Shown piece after piece: positions 25,074 to 34,143 of a stretch of DNA of 64,000 bases. The translations under genes were made by a program, and so were the position numbers. Within the stretch, counting starts at the first letter, position 1; every line of letters starts with the position of its first letter. The DNA comes from Chryseobacterium elymi. GTDB taxonomy: Bacteria; Bacteroidota; Bacteroidia; Flavobacteriales; Weeksellaceae. Below the pieces are notes generated by a model. It saw only the letters and a list, made by a program, of their open reading frames with translations, did no database searches and was not told the DNA's origin. The stretch covers positions 247,847 through 311,846 of the forward strand of contig NZ_QNUH01000004.1 in NCBI RefSeq assembly GCF_003385495.1, given 5' to 3'.

Positions 25074-26222
25074 ATGGAAAGGCAGGATATTTACAATAGT
25101 TTTGAAATAAGCACGATACTCAAAAAAGTTGTTCAGGAAGTTCCTCTGACATTCCATGAGCACGAGGCGTTTAATAACTGGTTACAGAAGGATCAAAAAA
25201 ATCGGATCTTTTTTGAGAATTTAAAAGATGATGAAAATCTTGCTACTGCTATAAAAGAGCAGTTCAGTACTGATACAAGCTTCCAGTTTAAACTCGTTGA
25301 GAGAAAGATCAGACAAAAAAGGAAAATTAAGTTTTTTCGTGTTGCAGGAGTTGCAGCAGCCCTTGTTTTATCCATTGGTGTAGGAACTTGGGTTTTCATA
25401 AACAATAGGGATAAAGAAACTCAATCAACGCTTACTGCCTTTGGAACTGACGTCCTTCCCGGTTCTAATAAAGCAATAATTAAACTTTCAACAGGTCAAT
25501 CCATAAATTTAGATAACCATCAGGGAATCCGTATTACGGATGCTGGATTTTCCTATGCTGATGGCACAAGCGTAGCAAACGTGGCCAATGCTGAGTCCGC
25601 TACATTAATTACACCCAGAGGTGGACAATATCAGATTACGCTTTCCGATGGCACTAAAGTATGGCTAAATGCTAATTCTTCTCTTCAGTACCCTTTAGCA
25701 TTCAAAGGCAAACAGAGAGAAGTTCGACTGAAAGGAGAAGGATATTTTGAAGTAACCCATAATCCGGCAAATCCTTTTATTGTTAAAACAGATTTGCAGC
25801 AGATCAAAGTTCTTGGAACTGCCTTCAATTTACGTGCTTATTCCGAAGTACAATTCACAACACTTATTCGTGGTAGTGTATCAGTCACTTTAAATCATGC
25901 TGGATCTCCTGAAGTACTAAAACCCGGTGAGCAGGCCATTGTCCAAGATCACATCATTTTAAAACAAAAAGCTGATGTGAACGACTATGTAGGATGGAAA
26001 GACGGTAATATTATTGGTTCAAGTGTTAGTCTGGAAGTAATTGGTAGCGATATAGAAAATTGGTACGACGTGGATTTTATTTACCCTAGAAATTTTAAGA
26101 ACTGCGAAAAGGCGCACATCAACATCAATAAAAATGAAAAGCTTTCATCGGTACTGAAAGCAATAGAAAATACTTATGGTGTCAAAACCGAAATCCGAGG
26201 AAAGGAGGTGTTCATCAAGTAA
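25074..26222 (+). CDS. FecR-type anti-sigma factor, module B
   Basis: This 382-residue protein has a cytoplasmic N-terminal domain (about 1-85), one membrane helix (about 89-109, RVAGVAAALVLSIGVGTWVF), a FecR domain in the periplasm (about 180-280, with TPRGGQYQITLSDGTKVWLN and GTAFNLRAY) and a C-terminal DUF4974-like domain (about 310-382). It is the standard full-length form, longer than the module A counterpart. It should hold the preceding ECF sigma factor inactive until the SusC receptor encoded next signals ligand. Confidence 0.93.
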   Translation: MERQDIYNSFEISTILKKVVQEVPLTFHEHEAFNNWLQKDQKNRIFFENLKDDENLATAIKEQFSTDTSFQFKLVERKIRQKRKIKFFRVAGVAAALVLSIGVGTWVFINNRDKETQSTLTAFGTDVLPGSNKAIIKLSTGQSINLDNHQGIRITDAGFSYADGTSVANVANAESATLITPRGGQYQITLSDGTKVWLNANSSLQYPLAFKGKQREVRLKGEGYFEVTHNPANPFIVKTDLQQIKVLGTAFNLRAYSEVQFTTLIRGSVSVTLNHAGSPEVLKPGEQAIVQDHIILKQKADVNDYVGWKDGNIIGSSVSLEVIGSDIENWYDVDFIYPRNFKNCEKAHININKNEKLSSVLKAIENTYGVKTEIRGKEVFIK

Positions 26223-26266
26223 AGACGTTTCATATGTGTTTATGCCCGTAGTTTTTTAATAATATA

Positions 26267-26291
26267 CCGTCCCGAGGTCCAGTCGGGACGG
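26267..26291. promoter_or_regulatory. GC-rich hairpin between fecR and susC, module B
   Basis: CCGTCCCG (26267-26274), spacer AGGTCCAGT, CGGGACGG (26284-26291); an outer stem CCCGTAG/CTGCGGG with one mismatch may extend it. It occupies the same position as the hairpin at 8875-8898 in module A with no sequence similarity, suggesting the structure itself is what matters. Confidence 0.6.
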
Positions 26292-26346
26292 CTGCGGGTT
26301 AAAATTGAATTTATAAAAGCTATTAACTAACCCTAACTCAAATGTA

Positions 26347-29300
26347 ATGATTTATACCATTAAAGACAATGGTAAATGGCGGTCTATTCCCAGAAAAGAT
26401 CAGCAATACATTGTCACACACTCTAACAGTAGACCAGCCATGAAAACTACGATCTTCTATATGTTCTTACTCTTATTCTTGGCATGTACCAAGGTAACAG
26501 CACAGAAGATTGTTCTTTTCTCAAAAGACACCCCGTTTAAAAATGTCATCCAACAGGTTCAGAAACAGTCTGGTTATTCATTTGCCATAAATGACAGACA
26601 TATGCGCATGGCAAAAACGGTCACAATTTCTGCACAGGATAAAGACCTTAAAGAAGTTTTGAATGCAATATTTAACAGTCAACCATTTGGTTATATCATT
26701 GATGGTAAGGTGATAATTTCTGTGGATAGGGGTAAGGAACCCCAATCAAAAACTCCAGAAGAAAAAAAGCAGGAACCCATCAAAGGAAAAGTCAGCAATG
26801 AAAAAGGGGAAGCACTTGCTGGCGCCTCTGTCAGGATCAAAGGTACAACCGTAAATTTTTTTACAGATGCAAACGGAAGATTTGAAATACCTGCCAATTA
26901 CAATAATGCAGTTTTGCAGGTGTCATACATCGGATATGCGACAACTGAAGTATCCGCTAACGCAGCTTACAACATTTTTTTGAATCCTTCAAACAATACC
27001 ATTGATATCGTTGATGTTATTTCTACAGGTTATCAAAATATACCTAAAGAAAGAGCAACCGGCTCATTTGTACAAATAGATAACCAATTATTAAACAGGC
27101 GTGTTAGCACGAATATTTTAGACAGATTGGACGGTGTTACAAGTGGATTGATCTTTAATAAAATTTCAGGTCCAATAGGGTTAAATCCTCCGAATGAAAA
27201 ATTAGGAATAAGCATAAGAGGAAGGGTTACAATTGATGATAAAGTTAGCGCTGATCCTTTGGTAGTTCTTGACAATTTTCCTTATGATGGTGATATTAAT
27301 AATATAAATCCAAATGACATTGAAAGCATCACAGTACTTAAAGATGCTGCTGCAGCTTCGATCTGGGGATCACGATCGGGAAATGGTGTTATTGTAATTA
27401 CTACAAAAAAAGGAAAATTTAATCAACCTCTAAAGATTGATTTTAATTCAAATTTAACCGTAGGGGCAAGGCCAAATTTAAAATATTCAAGAAATTTTCT
27501 TAAATCTTCTGAATTTATTAATGTTGAAACGTTTCTTTTTAATAGGGGTTATTATGATCCCAATATAAACGACAACAATTACTACCCTGTAATATCACCA
27601 GTAGTTGAGCTTTTATTGAAGCAAAAAAACGATCCTTCAAATGAGAATATTACTGACCAAATAAATAGATTGAGAAATGTGGATGTTCGCGACCAAACAT
27701 CCGAATATTTTTATCGTCCCAGCATAAATCAACAATATTCATTGGGTTTTAGAGGAGGGTCGGAAAAAGCTATTTATTCACTTTCGATAGGATATGACAA
27801 AAACCGAAATACATTGTTTGGTTCCGGAAACAATAGGTTTACTATTAATTCTACAAATACATACCATCCAATTAAAAATTTGGAAATTACAGGTTCTGTA
27901 TTTTATACAAAGAGTGAGAACAAATTTGGATATCAATACACTTCTCCATATCCATATATAAGTTTTGTTGATGATAATAAAAATCCGTTAGAAGTTCCAT
28001 ATGGAAATAGGGATAGTTATCTTAACAACGCACAAAGCCTAGGCTTTTTGGATTGGAAATATAGGCCCATTCAAGAAAGAGACCTTTACAATACAAGTAG
28101 TAAAACTAATAATATCTTGATACGAGGTGTTGTAAGATATAATTTCACTGATTTCTTAAATGCTGAAATTCAATATCAGCACGAAAACGAAAATGGCAAT
28201 AATCGAGGTTATAGAAGTCCCGAAAGTTATGAGGCAAGAAACTTCGTTAATATGTACAGCCAGCGTTCCAATGAAGGCTCATTTACATACCCTTTTCCAA
28301 AAGGAGGAATTCTTTATTTAACCGACCGAACACTCTATTCCAATAATTTCAGAACACAACTGAACTTTAATAAAGAATTTGAACAAAAGCATTTAGTATC
28401 TGCAATTGTGGGAGCTGAGATCAGAGAAATAGTAAGTGAGAGTACTGACAACGCGTTATATGGCTACAATGATGAGTTTGGAACTTCTGCAACGAATTTA
28501 AATTATAATATTTCTTATCCAATCAACCCTTCAGCACTTGGATCAACGGTTCTTCCGTCTCCATTGGGGAAAATAATTGGTAATACAAATAGGTATATTT
28601 CTTATTATGCCAACGGAGCGTACACTTATTTAGGTAAATATACTTTCTCATTGAGCGGTAGAAAAGATGGTGCTAACATCTTTGGAGTGAAGACAAATGA
28701 TAAAATGACACCACTTTGGTCAACAGGTGTTGCATATGATATCAGCAAAGAATCTTTCTATAAATTTCCATTAATACCTTACTTAAAACTTAGGGCATCA
28801 TTTGGATATAATGGAAATGTATATAATGGCTCTTCGTATTTGACAGCAACTTATGATGTGAGTCCGATTACTGGGCTTCCAATTGCAACAATTACTAGCG
28901 CTCCAAACTCAGAACTGAGATGGGAGAAAATCAGAAATAAAAATGTGGCTTTAGATTTTTCAACTAAAGGTAATCGATTAAATGGTTCATTTGAAATTTA
29001 TGATAAGTTGGGTACTGATCTTATCGAAGATGCTCAATTAGCGCATTCAACTGGGTTTTCTTCTTACAAAGGAAATGCAGCAACTGTTAAGACAAGGGGT
29101 GTCGATATTAATTTAAATTCGGTAAACCTTAATGGTAATTTTAGATGGAATACGACCTTTTTATTCAGTTATAATAAAGACAAAGTAATCTCTTATGATA
29201 CAAAATACACTTCTCAATATCTAACAAGTACAGGGTTTAATATTGATGGTCCTGCACGATATGGATTATATATCCATGAAGGAAATAGTCTTTTCGGAGT

Positions 29301-29949
29301 ATATAGTTTTAAATCAGCGGGTCTCGATCCAACAAATGGAGACCCTCAGGGATATTTACATGGTGAAATAAGTAAGGACTACCTCAATATAATAACAAGT
29401 TCGAATTATGAAGATATTGTATATCATGGTTCATCAAGACCGAGAAATTTTGGCTCATTGCGTAATACTTTTTCTTATAAGGGACTCGCTATATCAGCTA
29501 ACATTACATATAAATTTGGATATTATTTTCGCCGAAGATCTACCCCATTAAATCTTTCAAACGTTGTAAGTAGCGGATATGCCAATCAAGAATTTATAGA
29601 TAGATGGAAAGCAGCAGGAGACGAAAGCCATACCGCAGTTCCATCAGTCGTATACGAATTCAACTATAATCGCGATAATTTTTACCAAAGCTCCGAATCT
29701 CTTGTTGAGAAAGGAGACCATATAAGATTACAGGATGTTAGTCTAAGTTATGATTTTAATAAAGAATTCCTCCGAAATCTTCCATTCGCAACATTGCAGT
29801 TTTACAGCTATATAAATAATATCGGAATATTATGGCGTAAAAATAATAAAGGTATTGATCCGGATATAAGTGAGTACAATAATTATGGGTACAACGTGTA
29901 CCCAAACCCCACTACCGTTTCATTTGGAATTAGGACAACACTTAAATAA
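26347..29949 (+). CDS. SusC/RagA-type TonB-dependent receptor, module B
   Basis: This 1200-residue receptor has a cytoplasmic-looking N-terminal extension of 31 residues before the signal peptide (from Met32, MKTTIFYMFLLLFLACTKVTAQ). Such extensions occur in SusC proteins of related Sphingobacteriales, but translation may instead start at 26440. An STN domain follows (about 60-115), then a carboxypeptidase-regulatory-like domain (about 145-215: IKGKVSNEKGEALAGASVRI, TDANGRFEIP), plug (about 225-345, SIWGSRSGNGVIVITTKKG) and barrel. It should signal through the linked FecR/ECF pair and import with the SusD encoded 8 nt downstream. Substrate unknown. Confidence 0.93.
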   Translation: MIYTIKDNGKWRSIPRKDQQYIVTHSNSRPAMKTTIFYMFLLLFLACTKVTAQKIVLFSKDTPFKNVIQQVQKQSGYSFAINDRHMRMAKTVTISAQDKDLKEVLNAIFNSQPFGYIIDGKVIISVDRGKEPQSKTPEEKKQEPIKGKVSNEKGEALAGASVRIKGTTVNFFTDANGRFEIPANYNNAVLQVSYIGYATTEVSANAAYNIFLNPSNNTIDIVDVISTGYQNIPKERATGSFVQIDNQLLNRRVSTNILDRLDGVTSGLIFNKISGPIGLNPPNEKLGISIRGRVTIDDKVSADPLVVLDNFPYDGDINNINPNDIESITVLKDAAAASIWGSRSGNGVIVITTKKGKFNQPLKIDFNSNLTVGARPNLKYSRNFLKSSEFINVETFLFNRGYYDPNINDNNYYPVISPVVELLLKQKNDPSNENITDQINRLRNVDVRDQTSEYFYRPSINQQYSLGFRGGSEKAIYSLSIGYDKNRNTLFGSGNNRFTINSTNTYHPIKNLEITGSVFYTKSENKFGYQYTSPYPYISFVDDNKNPLEVPYGNRDSYLNNAQSLGFLDWKYRPIQERDLYNTSSKTNNILIRGVVRYNFTDFLNAEIQYQHENENGNNRGYRSPESYEARNFVNMYSQRSNEGSFTYPFPKGGILYLTDRTLYSNNFRTQLNFNKEFEQKHLVSAIVGAEIREIVSESTDNALYGYNDEFGTSATNLNYNISYPINPSALGSTVLPSPLGKIIGNTNRYISYYANGAYTYLGKYTFSLSGRKDGANIFGVKTNDKMTPLWSTGVAYDISKESFYKFPLIPYLKLRASFGYNGNVYNGSSYLTATYDVSPITGLPIATITSAPNSELRWEKIRNKNVALDFSTKGNRLNGSFEIYDKLGTDLIEDAQLAHSTGFSSYKGNAATVKTRGVDINLNSVNLNGNFRWNTTFLFSYNKDKVISYDTKYTSQYLTSTGFNIDGPARYGLYIHEGNSLFGVYSFKSAGLDPTNGDPQGYLHGEISKDYLNIITSSNYEDIVYHGSSRPRNFGSLRNTFSYKGLAISANITYKFGYYFRRRSTPLNLSNVVSSGYANQEFIDRWKAAGDESHTAVPSVVYEFNYNRDNFYQSSESLVEKGDHIRLQDVSLSYDFNKEFLRNLPFATLQFYSYINNIGILWRKNNKGIDPDISEYNNYGYNVYPNPTTVSFGIRTTLK

Positions 29950-29957
29950 ACAAAGCG

Positions 29958-31337
29958 ATGAAGAATATTATAATTTACACAATAGGTTTACTAGTACTTT
30001 CTGGTTGTAAAAAGCAGGATGACTGGCTAAATAAAAAATCTAATAAAGCAGATATCATTCCGTCAACTGCCGATGATTTTCAAGCACTGTTGGATAACAC
30101 AGATATAATGAATATAGGTTATCCGGCAATAGGTGTTATTGGGGCGGATAATTCTTATGTTTTAGAGCAAATTGCTACAACTTCTGGAACAGTACCAGAG
30201 AGAAATGCTTATAAGTGGGCTAAAGACATTTATGAAGGGAACTTATTTGCAAGTGATTGGACGAAACCATATAGGGTTATTGAATATGCTAATGTGGTGA
30301 TTGAGGGTGTAGAGAATGTTAAAACTACGGATAATAAATTATTAGAGATCAAAGGAACTGCTTTGTTTTTTAGAGCGTTTGCTTACTATCAATTAGCGCA
30401 AATTTATGCGAAACAATACACAGAAAGCTCTGCCAAGACCGATTTGGGTTTGCCTTTAAAATTGAATTCAGATGTCAATCTTTTACCAGACCGTTCTACA
30501 GTAAAAGAAACATATAACCAAATTATTCAAGATTTGCATGATGCTGAATCACTATTACCATCAAAGGTAAGTTTCAAGACCCGCCCTTCAAAGTTTGCTG
30601 CACAAGGAATGCTTGCTAAGGTATATTTTAATATACAAGATTATCAGAAAGCGCAAGAGTTTGCCAATAAGGTATTAACAGAGACTGCTGAGCTTATCGA
30701 TTTCAACACTCTAAGCACGACAGCAAATTTTCCATTTCCTACGATCCGAAATAATAATTCAGAGATTTTATTTTATGCTGAAACAATCAATTATACTTTA
30801 AATAGTCGTCAAAATATGGCAGTTGTTAAAGATCTGCTTGATAGCTATGAAGAAAATGATTTACGCAAAATAGTATTTTACAAGTTCAACGTAAATGGTA
30901 CGGTCAATTTTGGTGGAAGATATTCAGGCGCAGGTGCATTATTCTGTGGGATAGCGCTAAATGAGATTCTATTAATTCGAGCAGAATCATCTGCAAGAAT
31001 GGGTAACCTTCAAGAAGCATTGGACGATTTGGATCTCCTACTTAAGAACCGTTGGAAAAAGGAAAATGGTATAAGTATGTATAAAAATAAGTCGGCCAAG
31101 AATTCGGAAGAAGCGCTATCGTTAATCATTTTAGAACGTAGGAAAGAGCTTCCCTTTACTGGAAATCTACGATGGGAGGATCTAAGACGGTTGAATCTTG
31201 ATAGCAAATATGCAAAAACTTTGTATCGAAATATAGGAGGACAAAACTACAATTTGGAACCCAATAGTTCAAGATACATATTCCCAATTCCACCTGTAGA
31301 AATTAATTTTCATCCATTAACTCAAAATATTAGATAA
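29958..31337 (+). CDS. SusD/RagB-type outer-membrane lipoprotein, module B
   Basis: This 459-residue lipoprotein has a lipobox at VLSGC (Cys about 17). It has the SusD scaffold: YRVIEYANVVIEGVENV, then IKGTALFFRAFAYYQLAQIYA, and near the C-terminus LSLIILERRKELPFTGNLRWEDLRRLN and IFPIPPVEI. It acts with the preceding SusC at the cell surface. Its TAA stop overlaps the ATG of the thioredoxin gene by one base (TAATG), so receptor, lipoprotein and thioredoxin form one translationally coupled unit. Confidence 0.92.
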   Translation: MKNIIIYTIGLLVLSGCKKQDDWLNKKSNKADIIPSTADDFQALLDNTDIMNIGYPAIGVIGADNSYVLEQIATTSGTVPERNAYKWAKDIYEGNLFASDWTKPYRVIEYANVVIEGVENVKTTDNKLLEIKGTALFFRAFAYYQLAQIYAKQYTESSAKTDLGLPLKLNSDVNLLPDRSTVKETYNQIIQDLHDAESLLPSKVSFKTRPSKFAAQGMLAKVYFNIQDYQKAQEFANKVLTETAELIDFNTLSTTANFPFPTIRNNNSEILFYAETINYTLNSRQNMAVVKDLLDSYEENDLRKIVFYKFNVNGTVNFGGRYSGAGALFCGIALNEILLIRAESSARMGNLQEALDDLDLLLKNRWKKENGISMYKNKSAKNSEEALSLIILERRKELPFTGNLRWEDLRRLNLDSKYAKTLYRNIGGQNYNLEPNSSRYIFPIPPVEINFHPLTQNIR

Positions 31338-32833
31338 TGAAAATTTTACTTACGATAATATCTTTTTTTGCCGTTTTTAATATTGTCCACTCGCAATCAA
31401 ATAAAAAGCTTAATAATGATCTACGATCATATTTCAAAGTTGTTTTAAATGAAAATATAGTTGAAGATAGTGTATTATTAATATACCAAGACAACCAATG
31501 GGGAGATGTCAATGGTATTCCAAAAAGTGTGGTGAAGAATAAAGTAGGAAGAAATTTAATAATCACTTTCAAAAAGGATGACCCATTTATTTATGGTAAT
31601 CTTACACTTGGAGAAGGAAATTATATTTTTAGCAAAAATATAATTGAACCTGGGGATAGTATAATTTTTACTGTACAAAAAGGAAAAATAGAAATTGATG
31701 GGATCGGAAAAGAAAAATATCAGTTTGCATCAGAAGTAAAATGTCAATTTGAGACTCTTGATCAAAAATGGGCAGACTCTTTATCCCAAGTGTCAAAAGG
31801 CTCAAATGATTTTACTGAAATTAATGTAAATACTATGAAGAAGGATCTAATAGATAAAAGGCAAATAAACGAAGAAAAAAAACAACTTGTATTAGATTTA
31901 TTAGAAAAATACAAACCGCGTTTATCTGCTAAAATTTATGATATTCTAAAATTAGATTACCTTATTCAACTTGATGTTGAATATCTACAATTATTTAATA
32001 CAGATATCGGTTATGTTGTTTTTAAAAAGCAGGAAAACGTAGATTCAAGCTATATGATTCTTGATAAAATTTACAATGACTATTATAAAGATCAAAATAT
32101 AAATACTAGTGAAAATTTTGCACGATCCAGAAGTGTCACGGAATTTCACTCAGAAAAACTAAGAAATCATAAATTTCAGAATAAAGTATCTTTTAATTCT
32201 TTAAATGTTGTAAGGTATATTATTAATAATTACTCAGGTATTTTGAGAGATCGACTTCTTACTATTTATTTAATTAGAAAAAAGATCAATTCAAATAATG
32301 ATTATTTAGCTGCAACTGATGCACTTAAATGTATTAAAACTCCATACTGTAGAACATTACTTGAAAATTTGAAAGGTAATTCTACACCTGGAAGTAAAGC
32401 ATTTGAATTTTCATTAGTTGATTCATTAGGAAAAACAGTTAAACAAAGCGATTTTAAAGGAAAAGTAGTTCTATTAGACTTTTTCTTTACAGGTTGTGGA
32501 GGGTGTAAGATTTTAAATAATCAGATGACAGATATTGTAAACTATTATAGTAACAATAGTAACATACAATTCATTAGTGTAAATGTGGATAAAGATATGG
32601 AAAAATGGAAAAATTCACTCCGAACCTTAGAATATACTCATAAAGGTAGTGTTGATCTATTTACGAATGGATTAGGTTCAAATGCAGAAATAATCCGCCA
32701 TTATAATATTGTTGGGTATCCCACATTAATTCTAATCGATAAGGAAGGAAAAATAATTAGTACTAAACCTCCTAGGCCATATGATGAAAAGCATAAATCT
32801 GAACTTATTCAATTGATTAATAGTGCTTTGTGA
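31337..32833 (+). CDS. TlpA-like thioredoxin with long N-terminal domain, module B
   Basis: This 498-residue protein has a signal peptide (about 1-19, ending IVHSQ), an N-terminal region of about 330 residues without a clear family (a DUF4369-like beta domain followed by helices), and a C-terminal TlpA/AhpC-type thioredoxin domain (about 350-498). The active-site pair C387/C390 is in TGCGGCK, and the cis-Pro loop is in GYPTLILID. TlpA proteins keep periplasmic thiols reduced or rearrange disulfides. It is co-translated with SusD and converges on the Cys-containing peptides and the MauE-like protein, making it a MauD-like redox partner candidate. Confidence 0.88.
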   Translation: MKILLTIISFFAVFNIVHSQSNKKLNNDLRSYFKVVLNENIVEDSVLLIYQDNQWGDVNGIPKSVVKNKVGRNLIITFKKDDPFIYGNLTLGEGNYIFSKNIIEPGDSIIFTVQKGKIEIDGIGKEKYQFASEVKCQFETLDQKWADSLSQVSKGSNDFTEINVNTMKKDLIDKRQINEEKKQLVLDLLEKYKPRLSAKIYDILKLDYLIQLDVEYLQLFNTDIGYVVFKKQENVDSSYMILDKIYNDYYKDQNINTSENFARSRSVTEFHSEKLRNHKFQNKVSFNSLNVVRYIINNYSGILRDRLLTIYLIRKKINSNNDYLAATDALKCIKTPYCRTLLENLKGNSTPGSKAFEFSLVDSLGKTVKQSDFKGKVVLLDFFFTGCGGCKILNNQMTDIVNYYSNNSNIQFISVNVDKDMEKWKNSLRTLEYTHKGSVDLFTNGLGSNAEIIRHYNIVGYPTLILIDKEGKIISTKPPRPYDEKHKSELIQLINSAL

Positions 32834-32890
32834 ATATTAAAATAAAAATTACAGCGACAATTAATTATGATTTTTTTTGGAATAGAAAGT

Positions 32891-32912
32891 AACGGGGGCT
32901 GCTGCCCCCGTT
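32891..32912. terminator. GC-rich bidirectional terminator between tlpA and peptide gene 1
   Basis: AACGGGGGC (32891-32899), loop TGCT, GCCCCCGTT (32904-32912) in the 88-nt gap between convergent genes. The stem is very strong. T-richness is modest on the + side (AACTTTAGTTT). Confidence 0.75.
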
Positions 32913-32921
32913 AACTTTAGT

Positions 32922-33179
32922 TTACTCCGAGATCCAAGAGGCATTTCTTTGATTTGGAGTAAAATTTGCGGGATCTGTATTGTTACCAGAAGGGTTTGTT
33001 TTTGTATAATCACAAATATTTTGCGATTGTTCACAATGACCCGGGGGTAAAGTTGATTTCAGTACGTAGGTTGAACCTTGTAATACATATTCTCCTGCAA
33101 CAGCTTTATTACTTGCTGTAAAAGCACTTCCAACGGCAAATATTAATGCCGCTCCTAATAATAATTTAAAATTTTTCAT
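32922..33179 (-). CDS. DUF6520-like small secreted Cys protein, module B copy 1
   Basis: This 85-residue protein has a signal peptide of about 28 residues (KLLLGAALIFAVGSAF, cleavage near AVAG). The mature part has exactly two cysteines (C49, C56) followed by DYTKTNPSGNNTDPANFTPNQ. It is about 75% identical by eye to copy 2 (33715-33984), differing at the C-terminus and in the Cys spacing (6 versus 7 residues between). Two cysteines at such spacing in the periplasm suggest an intramolecular disulfide. The conserved leader block lies 36 nt upstream. It arose by the tandem duplication described at 33185-34145. Confidence 0.8.
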   Translation of the reverse strand: MKNFKLLLGAALIFAVGSAFTASNKAVAGEYVLQGSTYVLKSTLPPGHCEQSQNICDYTKTNPSGNNTDPANFTPNQRNASWISE

Positions 33180-33184
33180 AACAA

Positions 33185-33337
33185 AAAGTTTTGGTGTGCT
33201 GCTTACTCTGGTTTGAAGGTTTTCAGCTTCCCCTTATTTTGGACCTAATAATTTTAATTCACTTATACTGATATAAATTATTCTAACTGGTTATAAATTA
33301 AATGATTGGATAATTTTTCTAGTTTACTCGAATTTCG
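33185..33337. repeat. Direct repeat, copy 1 (leader of peptide gene plus MauE 3' remnant)
   Basis: This about 150-nt segment is repeated at 33990-34143 with roughly 90% identity. It ends in a degraded copy of the last 18 or so codons of the MauE-like gene: the minus strand reads IRVN-stop-KN and so on, against IRVNKKNSSNHLLYNQLQ in the intact gene. Confidence 0.75.
33201..33235 (-). promoter_or_regulatory. Conserved leader block before small-peptide gene, copy 2
   Basis: The minus strand reads AAGGGGAAGCTGAAAACCTT followed by AGAGTAAGC, 36 nt before the ATG at 33179. It differs from the module A block by only a few bases although the rest of the flanks have diverged. Confidence 0.6.
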
Positions 33338-33361
33338 GTGGCATCATCATATTGTAATGAT

Positions 33362-33681
33362 TTATTGAAAAAATATCAAAATAGCTCTTTAGTAGCTAGT
33401 ACGACTTTTAATTTTTCACTTCAAGATACGATGGGGAATATAGTGACAAAGAGATTAATATGGGAAAGTTACAGTCCGTTAGAAGTTTAAAATATTCTCA
33501 TAAAGGAGGTCTAACTCGATATACTAATGTAATGGTCAAGAACATGTGTATATATCGGTTATTCCGGGCCAAGACTATCCAACAGTTTTGATTATATCAA
33601 ATTTGGAAAGCTCCCAAGTTTAGATCCGTCTAGGCACTCTAAAATAAGAGAGATTGAAATAATAAATTCACTAAAAATTTA
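33362..33681 (+). pseudogene. Decayed 3' fragment of the TlpA-like thioredoxin gene
   Basis: The + strand encodes, across several frames, degraded matches to the last third of the intact TlpA protein. LLKKYQNSS...TTFNFSLQDTMGN matches LLENLKGNS...KAFEFSLVDSLGK. Then INMGKLQSVRSLKYSHKGG matches the segment ending LRTLEYTHKGS. Then VIPGQDYPTVLII matches VGYPTLILI, and the end REIEIINSLKI matches ELIQLINSAL. The CGGC active-site segment has been lost. It is the second, truncated tlpA copy of a tandem duplication. Confidence 0.8.
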
Positions 33682-33708
33682 AGGTGCTATTTATGATAGC
33701 ACCTTAAA
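33678..33708. terminator. Strong bidirectional terminator after the tlpA remnant
   Basis: TTTAAGGTGCTAT (33678-33690), loop TTATG, ATAGCACCTTAAA (33696-33708), then TATTTTTTATT. It is a perfect 13-bp stem with a U-tract, lying 6 nt before the end of peptide gene 2 on the opposite strand. Confidence 0.85.
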
Positions 33709-33714
33709 TATTTT

Positions 33715-33984
33715 TTATTCTTCACCTTCAACCCATTGGGCATTTCTCGTATTAGGAGTGAAGTTATTTGGATCTGTATTACTGCCAGATGGATTAATTT
33801 TGGTATAATCACAAATTTGACTTGGCATTTCTCGGCATTCTCCAGCAGGTCGATTTGTTTTGAGCTCGTAAGTATTTGGAGCGATTAACACATATTCTCC
33901 TGCAAAAGCTTTGTTGCTAGTAGTAAAAGCGCTTCCAACGGCAAATAGTACTGCCGCACCTAATAATAATTTAAAATTTTTCAT
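33715..33984 (-). CDS. DUF6520-like small secreted Cys protein, module B copy 2
   Basis: This 89-residue protein has the same signal peptide as copy 1 (KLLLGAAVLFAVGSAF, cleavage near AFAG). The mature chain has a Cys pair C50/C58 followed by DYTKINPSGSNTDPNNFTPN and an acidic end. It lies 100 nt downstream of the intact MauE-like gene on the same strand, as in module A, so this is the ancestral position. A role as substrate, signal or receptor ligand is inferred from linkage; no activity can be read from the sequence. Confidence 0.8.
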   Translation of the reverse strand: MKNFKLLLGAAVLFAVGSAFTTSNKAFAGEYVLIAPNTYELKTNRPAGECREMPSQICDYTKINPSGSNTDPNNFTPNTRNAQWVEGEE

Positions 33985-33989
33985 AATAA

Positions 33990-34143
33990 AAAGTTTTTGA
34001 TTTGTTGCTTACTCTGATTTGAAGGTTTTCAGCTTCCCCTTATTTTGGACCCAATAATTTTTAATTCACTTATACTGATCTAAATTATTGTAACTGGTTA
34101 TAAAGTAAATGATTGGACGAATTTTTCTTGTTTACTCGAATAG
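33990..34143. repeat. Direct repeat, copy 2 (intact leader plus MauE 3' end)
   Basis: Counterpart of 33185-33337; here the right part is the functional 3' end of the MauE-like gene (stop at 34085). Confidence 0.75.
34007..34041 (-). promoter_or_regulatory. Conserved leader block before small-peptide gene, copy 3
   Basis: The minus strand reads AAGGGGAAGCTGAAAACCTT followed by AGAGTAAGC, 37 nt before the ATG at 33984. A shorter relative (GAAGCCGAAAAG) lies at 34580-34591, about 49 nt upstream of the MauE-like gene. Confidence 0.6.

Noticed and set aside
33362..33681. Frameshifts in the tlpA fragment as sequencing errors
   Set aside because: The fragment also lacks the active-site segment and the upstream two thirds of the gene, so correcting frameshifts would not restore a gene.
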